Source: Clostridiales bacterium
GTDB lineage: Bacteria; Bacillota; Clostridia; Oscillospirales; CAG-272
Assembly: GCA_012727435.1 (NCBI GenBank)
Contig: JAAYHB010000001.1
Coordinates: forward strand, 1-35,716
DNA length: 35,716 nt
Reading direction: 5' to 3'
Under the pieces are notes generated by a model that was not told the origin of the DNA, did not search any database, and worked only from the letters and a program-made list of their open reading frames with translations. Made by a program: the position numbers and the translations under genes. Each line of letters opens with the position of its first letter. The first letter of the stretch is position 1. This document shows, piece by piece, positions 9,833-19,822 of this stretch.

Positions 9833-12800
9833 CAATTTTCAGCATTATATAACCGCCGTCAACCGGAACCAGCAGCAGGTATGCTCCTCCGTGGCTTATT
9901 GACGATACCGGCACCAGTATCCCGCCATCCGGTTTGTAGAGAACGACGGCATTTACCGGATTCGGGGACAGGCTGAAGGTCTCCTGGTTGTATGTAAGGT
10001 ATTTCTCATCAGGAGACATCAGGTACCCGTGCTCATCACATGTCCAATAGTAGCTCCCGGAGGTGCTGAGCATCGGAACCGAGGAGTCGGCACTCAGGTA
10101 GTAGGAGTTAATGACTCCGCCGATTGAATAGGTCGAATAAATCCTGAAGGTATTATCTGTCTCGGATTTTGAGGCGGTCCAGTAAATCGTGGCTTCTTTG
10201 CCGTACAACCCTGCGGCAAGGCCGTCGCAGAAGACCCTGAAGCTTACCTTCCTCACCTCGCGCTGAGCCAAGGTGTTGTCGTTGATATACTGCACCCCCG
10301 GCGCAATTCTTGCCCTTGTGTAGGCTTTGATGTTCACGCTTGAGGTATTGTCGGGGTTTTTTACCCTGACAACATTCATATCCAGCCTGTCTGTGAGATT
10401 CTGTGCTGTCCCGGCGGTGAAAATCGGGTATATGTTGCTGTGGTACCAGCCCTCCTTGCCGACATAGCAGAGCGACTCAAGCAACAGGTCGGCAGTAGCC
10501 GGGGTGAACTCGGAGGTGACGCCAAGGTCTATGCTGCCGTAGCAGAAATCTATCGAGAATTCCTCACTGTAGCCGGTTCCCCCTGCGGTCTCGCCCTCGG
10601 CCGTGTTGTCAATCGACAGATAACAGATTGCAACCGAGCCGTAGGTCGCGCCCAGATAATAGATGCCGGGTTTGGTGATAACAAAGGTATGGGCAATGAG
10701 ATAATCTTCGCCGTAGGCCGGGTCGCTCAGAATATAATCCTCACCCTCGACCCTTGCGTAGGATGCGCCACTGGCCTCCGAAGCGTAGCGGTTAGGCAGG
10801 GGTATCGCAAAGTCAGGTGTGTTCAGCTTCTGCTCGAAGGTATAGACATAATCCATAATGACGCCGGCTCCTTCCCCCTCATAGGTTTTCAGAGTTTTTG
10901 CGGTCCCGTTTTGGATATTGATATCTGCCACCCGCCAGAGCGCAAGATAACGCAGGAATTCGGGATTGAGCCGGATTTGGTCAAACTCGGTCGACACAAT
11001 GACATTGACAAACACCGGCTTGCTTGAGCTTGCCTCGGCAATGACAAACGAGGCCATTCCGGCCGGCGCATAGTAGTCGATTGTGCCGGCGTGTGCCTCA
11101 CCGCCTGTACCGTTCGACACCGCGTAGGGGCTCGAGCACTCCGAAAATTCGGCGGCAAAATCCAGAAGCGGTTTTTCTGCTTCGGGGTTATAGGTGTATC
11201 CTTTGGCGAAGAAAACCGAGGAGGTCACCTGCGTCAGCCTCTCGCCGTTTACCGAAAGTTTCCAGCCTACCGACTTCTCTATCATACCGCTGGTACCGAC
11301 GCCATAGTGGGTAAGCTCGGGGATTTTCTTTTTTATAAACTCAAAGTTGCCGAAGGTCACGCCCGAGTCGAGCGAAGTTGAGAGCGGGATGCTGTAGTAG
11401 GTATAGTTTAGCGTTCCGCCATCTCCGGTGTCGATACCTAATTCACCGAGCGAGTAGAGGTATATTTCCTCGCCTGCCTGTTCGCTGCTGAACTCAAACC
11501 CGCCGGCCACAGTGAAGTTCAGGTACCGCATTGTGCCGTCCGATGTGTAAAACAACCGGTGGTTTTCAAAATCATAGTCAAATACTGCAGACCCGGCAAG
11601 GATGAGAGGCTTTTCGGGCGTACTTGTGGCGTTTCTAAATATAAGCCTAGTCGGCATATAGGTATAGACGTCTTCGGTCTGCTGCCAAATGTAACGCTGA
11701 TTTATTGCCAGGCAGGGTCTGCCCAAGTTGTCACGGCTGTAGTTTCCACAGAAGTAGGGCGAGACGTCAATGTAAGCCAGCCTGCCGAAATCGTCGAGCG
11801 TCAAGGCATAGAAGCTTGCGCCGCTTCTGGAAACAATAAGATATTCTCCCTCAACCTTTGGCTGCCCGTCACCATCCTCATCAATCACCTGATATTTTTT
11901 CAGGTCGGTTTTCGATTCGACAAGGTTCAACGGATATGATACAATAGTGTCGTCGTCTGTTACAATTATAATAGTTGTATAGTTTGGCTGTTCGACCGTT
12001 TTGGTGCCAAGCTGGTAAATCTGAACCACGCCACCGCCAAGTTTGGCTTTGGTCAACGAGGAAGTCAGCCTGAACGTCAGGCTCACCGTATCAAAGTAGA
12101 GGTAATAAACCCGATCTTCATCTCCAGATTCCTCGGTATAACCGAACAGGTAGGAACCGTCCCCAAAGTTGTATGTTCTCCAGTTGAAGTCCGAAATATT
12201 ATCGGGCTCGGTCTCGCCGGGTATGTGTATGACCACAGGCTCCATGCTGTCACGGTTTCCGAGCGAGCCGGTCAGGTAATATTTGTCTTCAAATCCGCAA
12301 TTGTCGAATATCAGTACAGACCCGCTGCCGCGCTGCTCCCACACGCAGGAATCAAACAGGGTTATTGTGCTGCCGGTCGCCAACGCGGTTTTGAGCTGGT
12401 AGGTTATGTCAATCGCCTGGGAGATGCTTGAGTTTACCATCCCGAGCGAGTAGTATTTGTCGATATTATCATCTCCGTCGTAGTCTACCTCAGCGACCAG
12501 CACACACCTGCTCGATTCAAGCAGGCTGATTGTGGGGGTCAGCATAGCCCTGCCGGTGAGCATGGTGGATATGTCGGTAACGTCGTCAAGCTCGGAGCTC
12601 ATATCCACACGAAAGATGCCGAAATATGTAGCCTGCCCGCTGGTTGTTGTGGTGGTAAATGAGGTCGTCGTGTATCTTGTCTCGAAGTATTCGGCATCGG
12701 TTGACGTCGTCAGTGTGCTGCTCCCCATGCGGAGATACCTTGTGACGCCCGCCGACTCGTAGTAAAAGCGGCTGCCGTCATATTTCCATATCATGTTCGC

Positions 12801-15800
12801 GTTGACGTTCGTTCCGTTAAGATTTATCTGGGTTGCGACGATGTTGCTCGTGCCGCTGCGCGTGACGGCATAATACTGACTCCCGGAATACATCACGATG
12901 ACAACGTCGCGCCCGGCGTTCTGCATTGTTGATTCGAGCCTGCGTAAAGTATACCCTCCGGACCCGTTCGGAAGAGCTTCGTACAGCCAAGTCTCGGCCA
13001 GATTGGTTGTAAACGCCACCGACGAGCCGCTTCTAGTAATATACTGCGGGGCATATGACACCTTTGATACGGTGTATAGCTTCTGCGTGCCGTAGGAATA
13101 CCTCCACTCGGTGGTTTTCCCGGTCGAGAGTATGATGAGCGAGTTCGACAGGTTCAGATACATCCCGGCTGCCTGGTTGTATAGGTACACTCCTCCCTCG
13201 CCCGATGCCGCCGTAAATCTGGCCGAGGCGTCCACCCCAGCTTCGGTCAGCGAGGACGGGAGCTGGGTTCCCATATCAAGCAATTCAATGTCCGATATCC
13301 CGTCGTAGTTCACAAGATAATATCTGCCTCCCTGATTTACCAAAATGGCGTATATTCCGCCGGCAGAAATGCTCCCGGTCACCGGGGTGAAAACACCACT
13401 GCCCAGCGAATAAAGATATACAGTCCCGCCTCCGCTTGCCGGCGCGGTAAACCCGGACTGCTGTGCGAGCATCCCGGGAGTATACGTGGGATTTGAGCCG
13501 ACATAATAGATATTTGCGTTGCTGTCTACCGACCATATGTATGTCGACGAAGAACTGTTGGATGAGGTAATGTTCGTGCCGTCGTACCCGAGATAGCGGT
13601 TTCTTGCCCTCGTCATGAACCGGTACAGCCCGCCGCTTTGAGCCGCACCGAAAAGATAGTTATTCGTGAGTTGTCCGGATATTCTCAGGTTATTGCCCTG
13701 TACCGTCACCGTTATCGCAGAGGGTGTGAACGAATTGTTTGAGCTTGAATACATGGCGTGATATGTGTTATTGGTGCTGTCATACAATACTATGACATAA
13801 TCATAGTTTGTGTTCAAGGGCATGGTGGCCGGTGTCAGGGTGGTATAGGGTGCGCTATAGGTGTATCTGTATACTTTAGCCGTGTATCTGGCAATGTTTG
13901 CAGTGACGCGGGCGTAGGTATTGTTGTAATAATACGGCGTGCCTACCGAGGTATATGAAAGCCTTGATTCAGTGCCGATGCTCCACGAGCCGGCGGGGGT
14001 TGTTGACATGACTATGGCTCCGCTCGAGTTTGCAATCGCGTAGTTGCCGCCGTTTCTCAATACTATCCCGCCCGGTCCCAGTGCTGCTTCGAAAAGGCAT
14101 CCTGTTGTGTTGCCTGGGTCATAACTGACAAGCGAAACAACCGTTCCGGTGCATTTTACCATAAAGCTCCGGTCGTTTGAGGTCGAACGCAGTATATATG
14201 AGGTTCCTGATATTACCTGCGATATGCTTTCAACGACATTCCCGCTGGTGTCGCAGAGAACAAAAGGCGAGCCTTGCGTAGAAAACTCGGTATTGTCAAA
14301 ATACTGGCCAAGGTAATTTCCGATATTGACATACCCGTCTGAAAACTGAAGATAGCTCTGCGGCCCGCTGTAACGGATATAGCGGGAACCGGCGGCAACG
14401 TCGCCGTTGGCGCGGTCGTTGAGAAATCTCCAGAGCCCGCTTGGGTTTTTATCAATCCTCCATACCATCGGGTCGGAACCCGTCTGGAGCCCGCCGGTTG
14501 CGTTCACGTCATACGCAGTGGTAAAACCGCCTCCGGTAATCATCGAGAAAAGCTGCAAATACTGGGTGCTCGACATAGGATTGTAGGTCGCCCCGGAGAA
14601 GTCGTAATAAAGCTGCTTCCATATGAAGTTGAGGATTTCCAGGTATTCGGTTTCGGAAAGCTCGGGCTTAATATGTCCGGTTACATCCTTTGAAACAACA
14701 TCGGATTCGGTAACGCCGATTGCAATGTGGCTTCCCGAGCTCTGGGCGGCGACAATGAAGCTGCCGTATTTCAGCGAATCGTCCTCTGCGTCGGTTACCT
14801 GCGTCACGATATATGTCGGTTTGAAGCGGTAGATGTAAAAGTGGGTCGCCGAGTTTATATCATCTGTGAACGAAAAGCTGTCGGTTCCGGTGTCGTAGGT
14901 CAGATAATAGCATATGTCGCCGTCATAATACTTAAGGTATTTTGATATCGCGTCATAATACCATTCAACCGGCAAAGCCGCGGAATCAACAGGAATGCTT
15001 GATATCACGGGCAGCCCGCCCGAGACATCGAGATACTCGTGCACCGCGTTGGTGGAATAATAGCTCTGATAAAACCGCAGCCCTTTCTCCGAGCTTATCT
15101 GCATCCAGTCGGACTCGACCGGCACCATTCGCAGCTCATCGGTGCTGCTCTCCTCAATGACATTCCCCTCGTCGTCGTATATTTTGCTGTTGTTTATGGT
15201 GTCGGCCTGTGAGGTGACATTCACCCCGCCGAGGCGGACATTGCCGTTATCGTCATATATCTGGCTTATTGCATAATAGCTTGACGTGCCGTTGTCATGA
15301 TTTACAACCGCGGTTATCATGTAATGTATGTCCGGGTCGATGTTGTCGCCCCTCTCGCTCAAAACGCTCACGGTGACATTAGTCGTGTATCCGCTCGATG
15401 AGTAAAGGTAGGGCAGAGTATATTCTGCCGGCTTGGCGCTGCTGAGCGACAGCGCGAACACGCCGGGGGTCGGGGTTTTCCAGAGGAAGTATTCATAACT
15501 CTGGTGATTTCCCAATATGTAGAACCGGTTACCCGAATAGACACCGCCCGTCGTAGTGTAAAAAGGTTGAGTTGGATATGAATTTCCTCCCCCAAGCCCA
15601 ATTCCGGTCGGCGGCAGGGAGCTATTTTCAATACCATTAACTATATATTCCGGGTTTATATTAGAGCTTTGTGCTACAACCAGCGTACGGCTCTGCTGCG
15701 CGGTTGAGGCGGCGAGATACATACCGGTGGCGTCGTTTGCAAATTGATACCCGGCTCTATAAATAACAAGTTCTCCGTTTTCAATCGTCGTTCTCGGGAC

Positions 15801-18800
15801 AAACCGCCAGCGATAATACGACAGATCGGTGGTGGTAATCAGGGTGGTCCCGTCGTAGGTCGAGGTCGGGGATATGTTGACGGATTCGACAGCCGAGCCG
15901 TTTTCGGTTCCCTTAGCACCGAGAATATAAGCGGCGGTGTTGTCCATATCGTGAAGCGGGGCGGTCAGGATAAAATATATCCTGTCCTGTCCGTATACAG
16001 AATGCTCGTACGGCATCTGCTGTACCGGCACAACATCAGAGTATACATACTCATACGTAATTTTGTACAGGCGTATATTGTAATTGCAATCCGGCTCGCC
16101 GTATCCCTCGGTCAGCACAAAAGCACTGCCGTCCCATGCAAGATAATACGAAGTGGCAACCTGGTTTTGATCAATCACATTGTAATACAGCCGGCCGGAG
16201 GTGGCGTCGTAGAGCCATTCGACCCCCCCGGACGAGAGCGACAAACTCCCTTCGCCGCGTGAGAGATACAAGGTATACGCAACGTTCTGGAAGTGAGGTT
16301 TGGCAGATGTTGTTCTGACCCGCCATTTATATCCTGCATGCTCGCCGACGTCGGCCACAAGGTCATCCATATCTCCGGTTCCCTCAATGTAGGGGGTAAT
16401 ATCGAGAGCGCCTGGTGTCCCGGTCCCGGTAACAACCAGCCCTATGTATCCCGAACCGGTGTCGGCGGCAATCAGATATTCGCCCTCCTGAACCACCGAG
16501 CTCTCGGTTGTCACCAGCCGCGCACCCTGGTAGGTGTTGTATTTGGGCTCATAGTCATTGGCTATCACCCGGTAGAGGTAAAGCGTATACTGCTCCCCCG
16601 AAAGATAAAAGCCGGTCCCCGTGCTCGCAGGCGAGAAGGCGAAATATTGCGAATTGCGACTAAGGCGCCCACCGGTCCCGGTACCTTGCGTGTATGTCCA
16701 CTCTGAAGGCTGTGGCAGCAGGTCAAGCACCCCGTCGGTCACCGAGAGATAATATGTACCGCTCACCTTCTCGCAGAGCGTGAGCACGGCACTGTTGCCC
16801 GAGACATCGGCACTTCTTGCATACCAGATATATTGCCGGAAGCTCTCGTAATCCTCCAGTCTCCAGTGTGTCGGCATCTGTGCGAAGGTGTAGTCTTTGG
16901 AGAACTCGCCGGTCGCGGTCACGGTGGTCGAACCGGCGGTTTCAAGGATTTCCTCTCCGAGCAGGTAATATGTATCACCGTGACGCGCGGCAATCAGATA
17001 GTCCTCGTTGGCGGCGATATCTGATACCGAAGTCACCGGCTCGATGGTAAAGCCGTTTGAGAGGCGGTACATTTCTATTATTGTATTTTTTTCGGTGCTG
17101 AAATAAAATCCGCTTTCAGAGTCATAGTTAAGATAATAGTCTACCGACACCACCGCGTTCTCGGTGGTCTCATATACCGTGTATGTAAAAGCGTTATTGC
17201 TCACGCTGTATGAAAACTCGGCAGCTCCTGAGGCTTCATCCGCCAGCTTCAAGAAAACTGCGCTGTCGGTGTTTTCGATGGCAAGATACTGTTTGTCAAA
17301 GCGGCAGTTGCGGAATGTCGGCGTCGTCGAATCGGCATCGGTCTGCCAGAGCGCACTCATATAAAGCGTGCCTGCATCATTGGTTATATATTCCGTGATG
17401 TCGCATTTTTCGGTTTTGTCAAAGCTGTATACAATTTTGTTCCCTTCCACCACCTCGGCGATGATTTTCAGTGCGTAATAGTTGTACGGGGTCCCGGTGC
17501 TTTCGGGATTCGGGACTTTGGCGACTATAATATACTTGCCCTTGTCAAGCATGCTGCCGCTGGCGACAAGCGTGCGAATGCCCTGATATCTGGTTTCGTT
17601 GGCCGAGGCCGCCCCCGGCACAAGGCTGCCGCCGGTCTGCGCGGCGCCGCTGTAGCGGTACTCGTCGTTGCAGTACAAAACCGACTCGGTGACAGAAAAC
17701 CCCTCGGCATTAAGCAGGTTTATGGCACCCCTGCCGCTCCATATGTCGTTCAGCGTATCGTCTTCGCTTGACAGGATAAAGTTGAAAGTGCCGTAAGTAA
17801 AACAGAGGTCGTCGCTGACCCCGCTCCACATTCCCGACGGGGGTATTCTTTTCAGCCTGTAGCCTGTTTTGTCGTTGTCAGGGTTATCATCGCCGTCAGG
17901 AATTTCTATCTTATATTCCGAGTTGTTCTCGTCGCCCTCGGCAATTGCCTTTATCGAATCGGCAAACAGGCAGCCGGTCCCGATGCCGATTCCGCTACCG
18001 GTGCCGATAAGCTCGGAAAAGGGCACTCCGCCGATTATCGCCGTATTGTGGACGTATCCCACTGTCGTGTAGGCCGAGTAGTAGTTCACGCCCTTTGTGT
18101 TGATTACGATATTGCAGTCCCCCGCAACCGTGATACGCGAGGCCGCACCGTCAATATGCCCGGCAAACAGCCCGATATGGCGTTCGTAATACTCGTTTTC
18201 GCCCTGACGGTAATTATATGAATCCTCAAAATTATGGTTCCCGAAAATCTGGTTCCATAAAGATTCAAGTTCATTGCGCACCGTACCCCACAGGGTTTCG
18301 GTACAGGTGATGTTGAGATTGTAAAATATCACGTCGTGCACATACCCGGTCACCTCGTCGGTGTTCAGTGTTTCGCGGGCGATGCAGTTGAAAAACCCGA
18401 CGTCAACCTGGCTGTCAGGCACCACTACGGTGGCATTTGCAATTACATTGTGAATTGGTATCAGGTTTGAGAGGGGTATGTAAACCTCGCTTCCGGCCGA
18501 GATTTTATCCGGGTCGGAATTAGCGTAATCTATATACATTTTCGGGAGCCTTATATACTCGCCGCTCTGTACGGTCCCCGTTACTTGGGTCTCATTGCCG
18601 TCGATAATGACAACCCCGTCAACAACCTCCACAACCGAGGGCTTAATGCAGCCGCTTATATAAATGAATGAATTTTCATTATAGCAGTAGGCATAAAGCA
18701 GGCCGGACAACTCGTCAATGAAGGGATAATCATTGTTCCCTACCGAGGATATTGTCCTGCCATCAAGGTCGAGCACCTGCGCCAGCTCCTCGTTTGTAAA

Positions 18801-19133
18801 ATCGAACACGAAATAGTACTGCGGCGCATTGTAGTTTTCGCCCACCAGCTTCGATTTGAGCAGCAGCCCGGTGTTGTTGAGTCGGATTAGGTTGTTGAGC
18901 CGTTCAATACTGTCTATGACGAAGGGGTTCTCGGGCGTGGTACCGTACCCGTACCGAGGATCCCTGTAGATCTCGCTGTTGAGGACCCCGAAGGCATTCT
19001 GATTTATGGTGCCGTCGCCGTTTATCAGCAGGCGGTATTTTCCTACATACTCGTAATACGCCCAGCCGACCGGGATTGCAACGACAACAACAAGGACGGC
19101 GCAAATCAGCAGCAGCCACTTTCTTTTATTCAT
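9816..19133 (-). CDS. Giant (3105-residue) secreted multi-module surface/matrix protein of a SipW operon
   Basis: The N-terminus is a basic plus hydrophobic signal (residues 1-23) followed by W-A-Y-Y at 24-27, similar to the boundary in the other operon proteins. Residues about 60-500 begin with a 'TPENPFVID--ERLNNLIRLNN' stretch like those before beta-helix/GLUG-type surface domains. Residues about 520-2560 hold about twelve diverged beta-rich modules of 130-220 residues. Each starts with a strand like G-[EK]-Y-[LI]-I-[VA]-A followed by a Y-Y-A-L strand, and ends with W-x-Y, a YL-strand and I-Y-L-Y. Clear module starts are near 534, 711, 885, 1270, 1457, 1643, 1778, 1926, 2075, 2210 and 2430. 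Residues about 2560-2980 are a different beta-rich region. The protein ends in a last half-module (about 2997-3067) and an opening strand (3083) with no sorting signal. AAGGAGGTG lies 8 bases before the ATG. Probable adhesin or fibre component; no catalytic motif was seen. Confidence 0.85.
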   Translation of the reverse strand: MNKRKWLLLICAVLVVVVAIPVGWAYYEYVGKYRLLINGDGTINQNAFGVLNSEIYRDPRYGYGTTPENPFVIDSIERLNNLIRLNNTGLLLKSKLVGENYNAPQYYFVFDFTNEELAQVLDLDGRTISSVGNNDYPFIDELSGLLYAYCYNENSFIYISGCIKPSVVEVVDGVVIIDGNETQVTGTVQSGEYIRLPKMYIDYANSDPDKISAGSEVYIPLSNLIPIHNVIANATVVVPDSQVDVGFFNCIARETLNTDEVTGYVHDVIFYNLNITCTETLWGTVRNELESLWNQIFGNHNFEDSYNYRQGENEYYERHIGLFAGHIDGAASRITVAGDCNIVINTKGVNYYSAYTTVGYVHNTAIIGGVPFSELIGTGSGIGIGTGCLFADSIKAIAEGDENNSEYKIEIPDGDDNPDNDKTGYRLKRIPPSGMWSGVSDDLCFTYGTFNFILSSEDDTLNDIWSGRGAINLLNAEGFSVTESVLYCNDEYRYSGAAQTGGSLVPGAASANETRYQGIRTLVASGSMLDKGKYIIVAKVPNPESTGTPYNYYALKIIAEVVEGNKIVYSFDKTEKCDITEYITNDAGTLYMSALWQTDADSTTPTFRNCRFDKQYLAIENTDSAVFLKLADEASGAAEFSYSVSNNAFTYTVYETTENAVVSVDYYLNYDSESGFYFSTEKNTIIEMYRLSNGFTIEPVTSVSDIAANEDYLIAARHGDTYYLLGEEILETAGSTTVTATGEFSKDYTFAQMPTHWRLEDYESFRQYIWYARSADVSGNSAVLTLCEKVSGTYYLSVTDGVLDLLPQPSEWTYTQGTGTGGRLSRNSQYFAFSPASTGTGFYLSGEQYTLYLYRVIANDYEPKYNTYQGARLVTTESSVVQEGEYLIAADTGSGYIGLVVTGTGTPGALDITPYIEGTGDMDDLVADVGEHAGYKWRVRTTSAKPHFQNVAYTLYLSRGEGSLSLSSGGVEWLYDATSGRLYYNVIDQNQVATSYYLAWDGSAFVLTEGYGEPDCNYNIRLYKITYEYVYSDVVPVQQMPYEHSVYGQDRIYFILTAPLHDMDNTAAYILGAKGTENGSAVESVNISPTSTYDGTTLITTTDLSYYRWRFVPRTTIENGELVIYRAGYQFANDATGMYLAASTAQQSRTLVVAQSSNINPEYIVNGIENSSLPPTGIGLGGGNSYPTQPFYTTTGGVYSGNRFYILGNHQSYEYFLWKTPTPGVFALSLSSAKPAEYTLPYLYSSSGYTTNVTVSVLSERGDNIDPDIHYMITAVVNHDNGTSSYYAISQIYDDNGNVRLGGVNVTSQADTINNSKIYDDEGNVIEESSTDELRMVPVESDWMQISSEKGLRFYQSYYSTNAVHEYLDVSGGLPVISSIPVDSAALPVEWYYDAISKYLKYYDGDICYYLTYDTGTDSFSFTDDINSATHFYIYRFKPTYIVTQVTDAEDDSLKYGSFIVAAQSSGSHIAIGVTESDVVSKDVTGHIKPELSETEYLEILNFIWKQLYYDFSGATYNPMSSTQYLQLFSMITGGGFTTAYDVNATGGLQTGSDPMVWRIDKNPSGLWRFLNDRANGDVAAGSRYIRYSGPQSYLQFSDGYVNIGNYLGQYFDNTEFSTQGSPFVLCDTSGNVVESISQVISGTSYILRSTSNDRSFMVKCTGTVVSLVSYDPGNTTGCLFEAALGPGGIVLRNGGNYAIANSSGAIVMSTTPAGSWSIGTESRLSYTSVGTPYYYNNTYARVTANIARYTAKVYRYTYSAPYTTLTPATMPLNTNYDYVIVLYDSTNNTYHAMYSSSNNSFTPSAITVTVQGNNLRISGQLTNNYLFGAAQSGGLYRFMTRARNRYLGYDGTNITSSNSSSSTYIWSVDSNANIYYVGSNPTYTPGMLAQQSGFTAPASGGGTVYLYSLGSGVFTPVTGSISAGGIYAILVNQGGRYYLVNYDGISDIELLDMGTQLPSSLTEAGVDASARFTAASGEGGVYLYNQAAGMYLNLSNSLIILSTGKTTEWRYSYGTQKLYTVSKVSYAPQYITRSGSSVAFTTNLAETWLYEALPNGSGGYTLRRLESTMQNAGRDVVIVMYSGSQYYAVTRSGTSNIVATQINLNGTNVNANMIWKYDGSRFYYESAGVTRYLRMGSSTLTTSTDAEYFETRYTTTSFTTTTTSGQATYFGIFRVDMSSELDDVTDISTMLTGRAMLTPTISLLESSRCVLVAEVDYDGDDNIDKYYSLGMVNSSISQAIDITYQLKTALATGSTITLFDSCVWEQRGSGSVLIFDNCGFEDKYYLTGSLGNRDSMEPVVIHIPGETEPDNISDFNWRTYNFGDGSYLFGYTEESGDEDRVYYLYFDTVSLTFRLTSSLTKAKLGGGVVQIYQLGTKTVEQPNYTTIIIVTDDDTIVSYPLNLVESKTDLKKYQVIDEDGDGQPKVEGEYLIVSRSGASFYALTLDDFGRLAYIDVSPYFCGNYSRDNLGRPCLAINQRYIWQQTEDVYTYMPTRLIFRNATSTPEKPLILAGSAVFDYDFENHRLFYTSDGTMRYLNFTVAGGFEFSSEQAGEEIYLYSLGELGIDTGDGGTLNYTYYSIPLSTSLDSGVTFGNFEFIKKKIPELTHYGVGTSGMIEKSVGWKLSVNGERLTQVTSSVFFAKGYTYNPEAEKPLLDFAAEFSECSSPYAVSNGTGGEAHAGTIDYYAPAGMASFVIAEASSSKPVFVNVIVSTEFDQIRLNPEFLRYLALWRVADINIQNGTAKTLKTYEGEGAGVIMDYVYTFEQKLNTPDFAIPLPNRYASEASGASYARVEGEDYILSDPAYGEDYLIAHTFVITKPGIYYLGATYGSVAICYLSIDNTAEGETAGGTGYSEEFSIDFCYGSIDLGVTSEFTPATADLLLESLCYVGKEGWYHSNIYPIFTAGTAQNLTDRLDMNVVRVKNPDNTSSVNIKAYTRARIAPGVQYINDNTLAQREVRKVSFRVFCDGLAAGLYGKEATIYWTASKSETDNTFRIYSTYSIGGVINSYYLSADSSVPMLSTSGSYYWTCDEHGYLMSPDEKYLTYNQETFSLSPNPVNAVVLYKPDGGILVPVSSISHGGAYLLLVPVDGGYIMLKIAPEAE

Positions 19134-19814
19134 CTAACGCACCTCCTTGTCTTTGTTTTCGACCGGGTTCTGCCCTTGACCCGCGGCTATCCGCCGCAGG
19201 GCGTCCTCGCCGTATTTTTCGATAAGCTTGCATAACTCCTCATCCGCAGGGTCAAGTCCGTATTGTTTGATCAGATGGCACATGCTGCGTTGGCGCCGCA
19301 GAGTCGAGACAAGGCCGACGACCTCGGTTGCCACTATTGCAAGAACCGGCATCACCATAAGGAGAATAAAGCCGCCCACATCTTGAAGAATGAGGTCTAT
19401 ATAGCCGAGCCCCGGCAGCTCTAAAGCCACCCGCCCGACAATCTGCCCGGCCAAAACCCTCTGCAGATCACCCACCGGATTGGCGTCGCCGCGCGTCAGA
19501 AAGCTTTGGTCTCCGCCGACCTCGTATATTCTATGCACGATCACCTCGCCGGCACTGTCGACAAAGGCGATGATATCTCCCACTCGGAGTTTTTCGACAT
19601 CGGTCTTGACGGTTAATATATAGTCGCCCGGGCTGTATGTCGGCGCCATGCTGCCCGACACAATCCGAAAAAGGTTTACCCCGCCGAAACCGACCCGTGC
19701 TCCCGAGCCTCTGAGAAATGCCACAAACACCGCCAAGGTCAGCGAAATCAAAACGAACATTATCAAGAGGCTGTTTGCCGCCTTAATGTATTTATTTCTT
19801 CTTTGATGCCGCAT
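19134..19814 (-). CDS. sipW: SipW-type (ER-type) signal peptidase I, catalytically intact
   Basis: 226 residues. Membrane helix 1 is at about 14-35. The catalytic serine lies in VSGSMAP (Ser55). A histidine replaces the bacterial lysine in VIVHRIY (His94), and an aspartate follows in LTRGDANP (Asp110); this Ser/His/Asp set defines the ER/SipW type. A second hydrophobic segment is near 150-172, followed by a long basic/acidic cytoplasmic tail of about 50 residues, which is unusual. SipW enzymes cut the signal peptides of TasA-like matrix proteins, and the operon supplies several candidate substrates. The start was set at the ATG at 19814, 8 bases after the preceding stop; the frame is open further upstream but overlaps that gene. 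Its TAG stop abuts the giant gene's ATG. Confidence 0.93.
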   Translation of the reverse strand: MRHQRRNKYIKAANSLLIMFVLISLTLAVFVAFLRGSGARVGFGGVNLFRIVSGSMAPTYSPGDYILTVKTDVEKLRVGDIIAFVDSAGEVIVHRIYEVGGDQSFLTRGDANPVGDLQRVLAGQIVGRVALELPGLGYIDLILQDVGGFILLMVMPVLAIVATEVVGLVSTLRRQRSMCHLIKQYGLDPADEELCKLIEKYGEDALRRIAAGQGQNPVENKDKEVR

Positions 19815-19822
19815 AATTTTAT

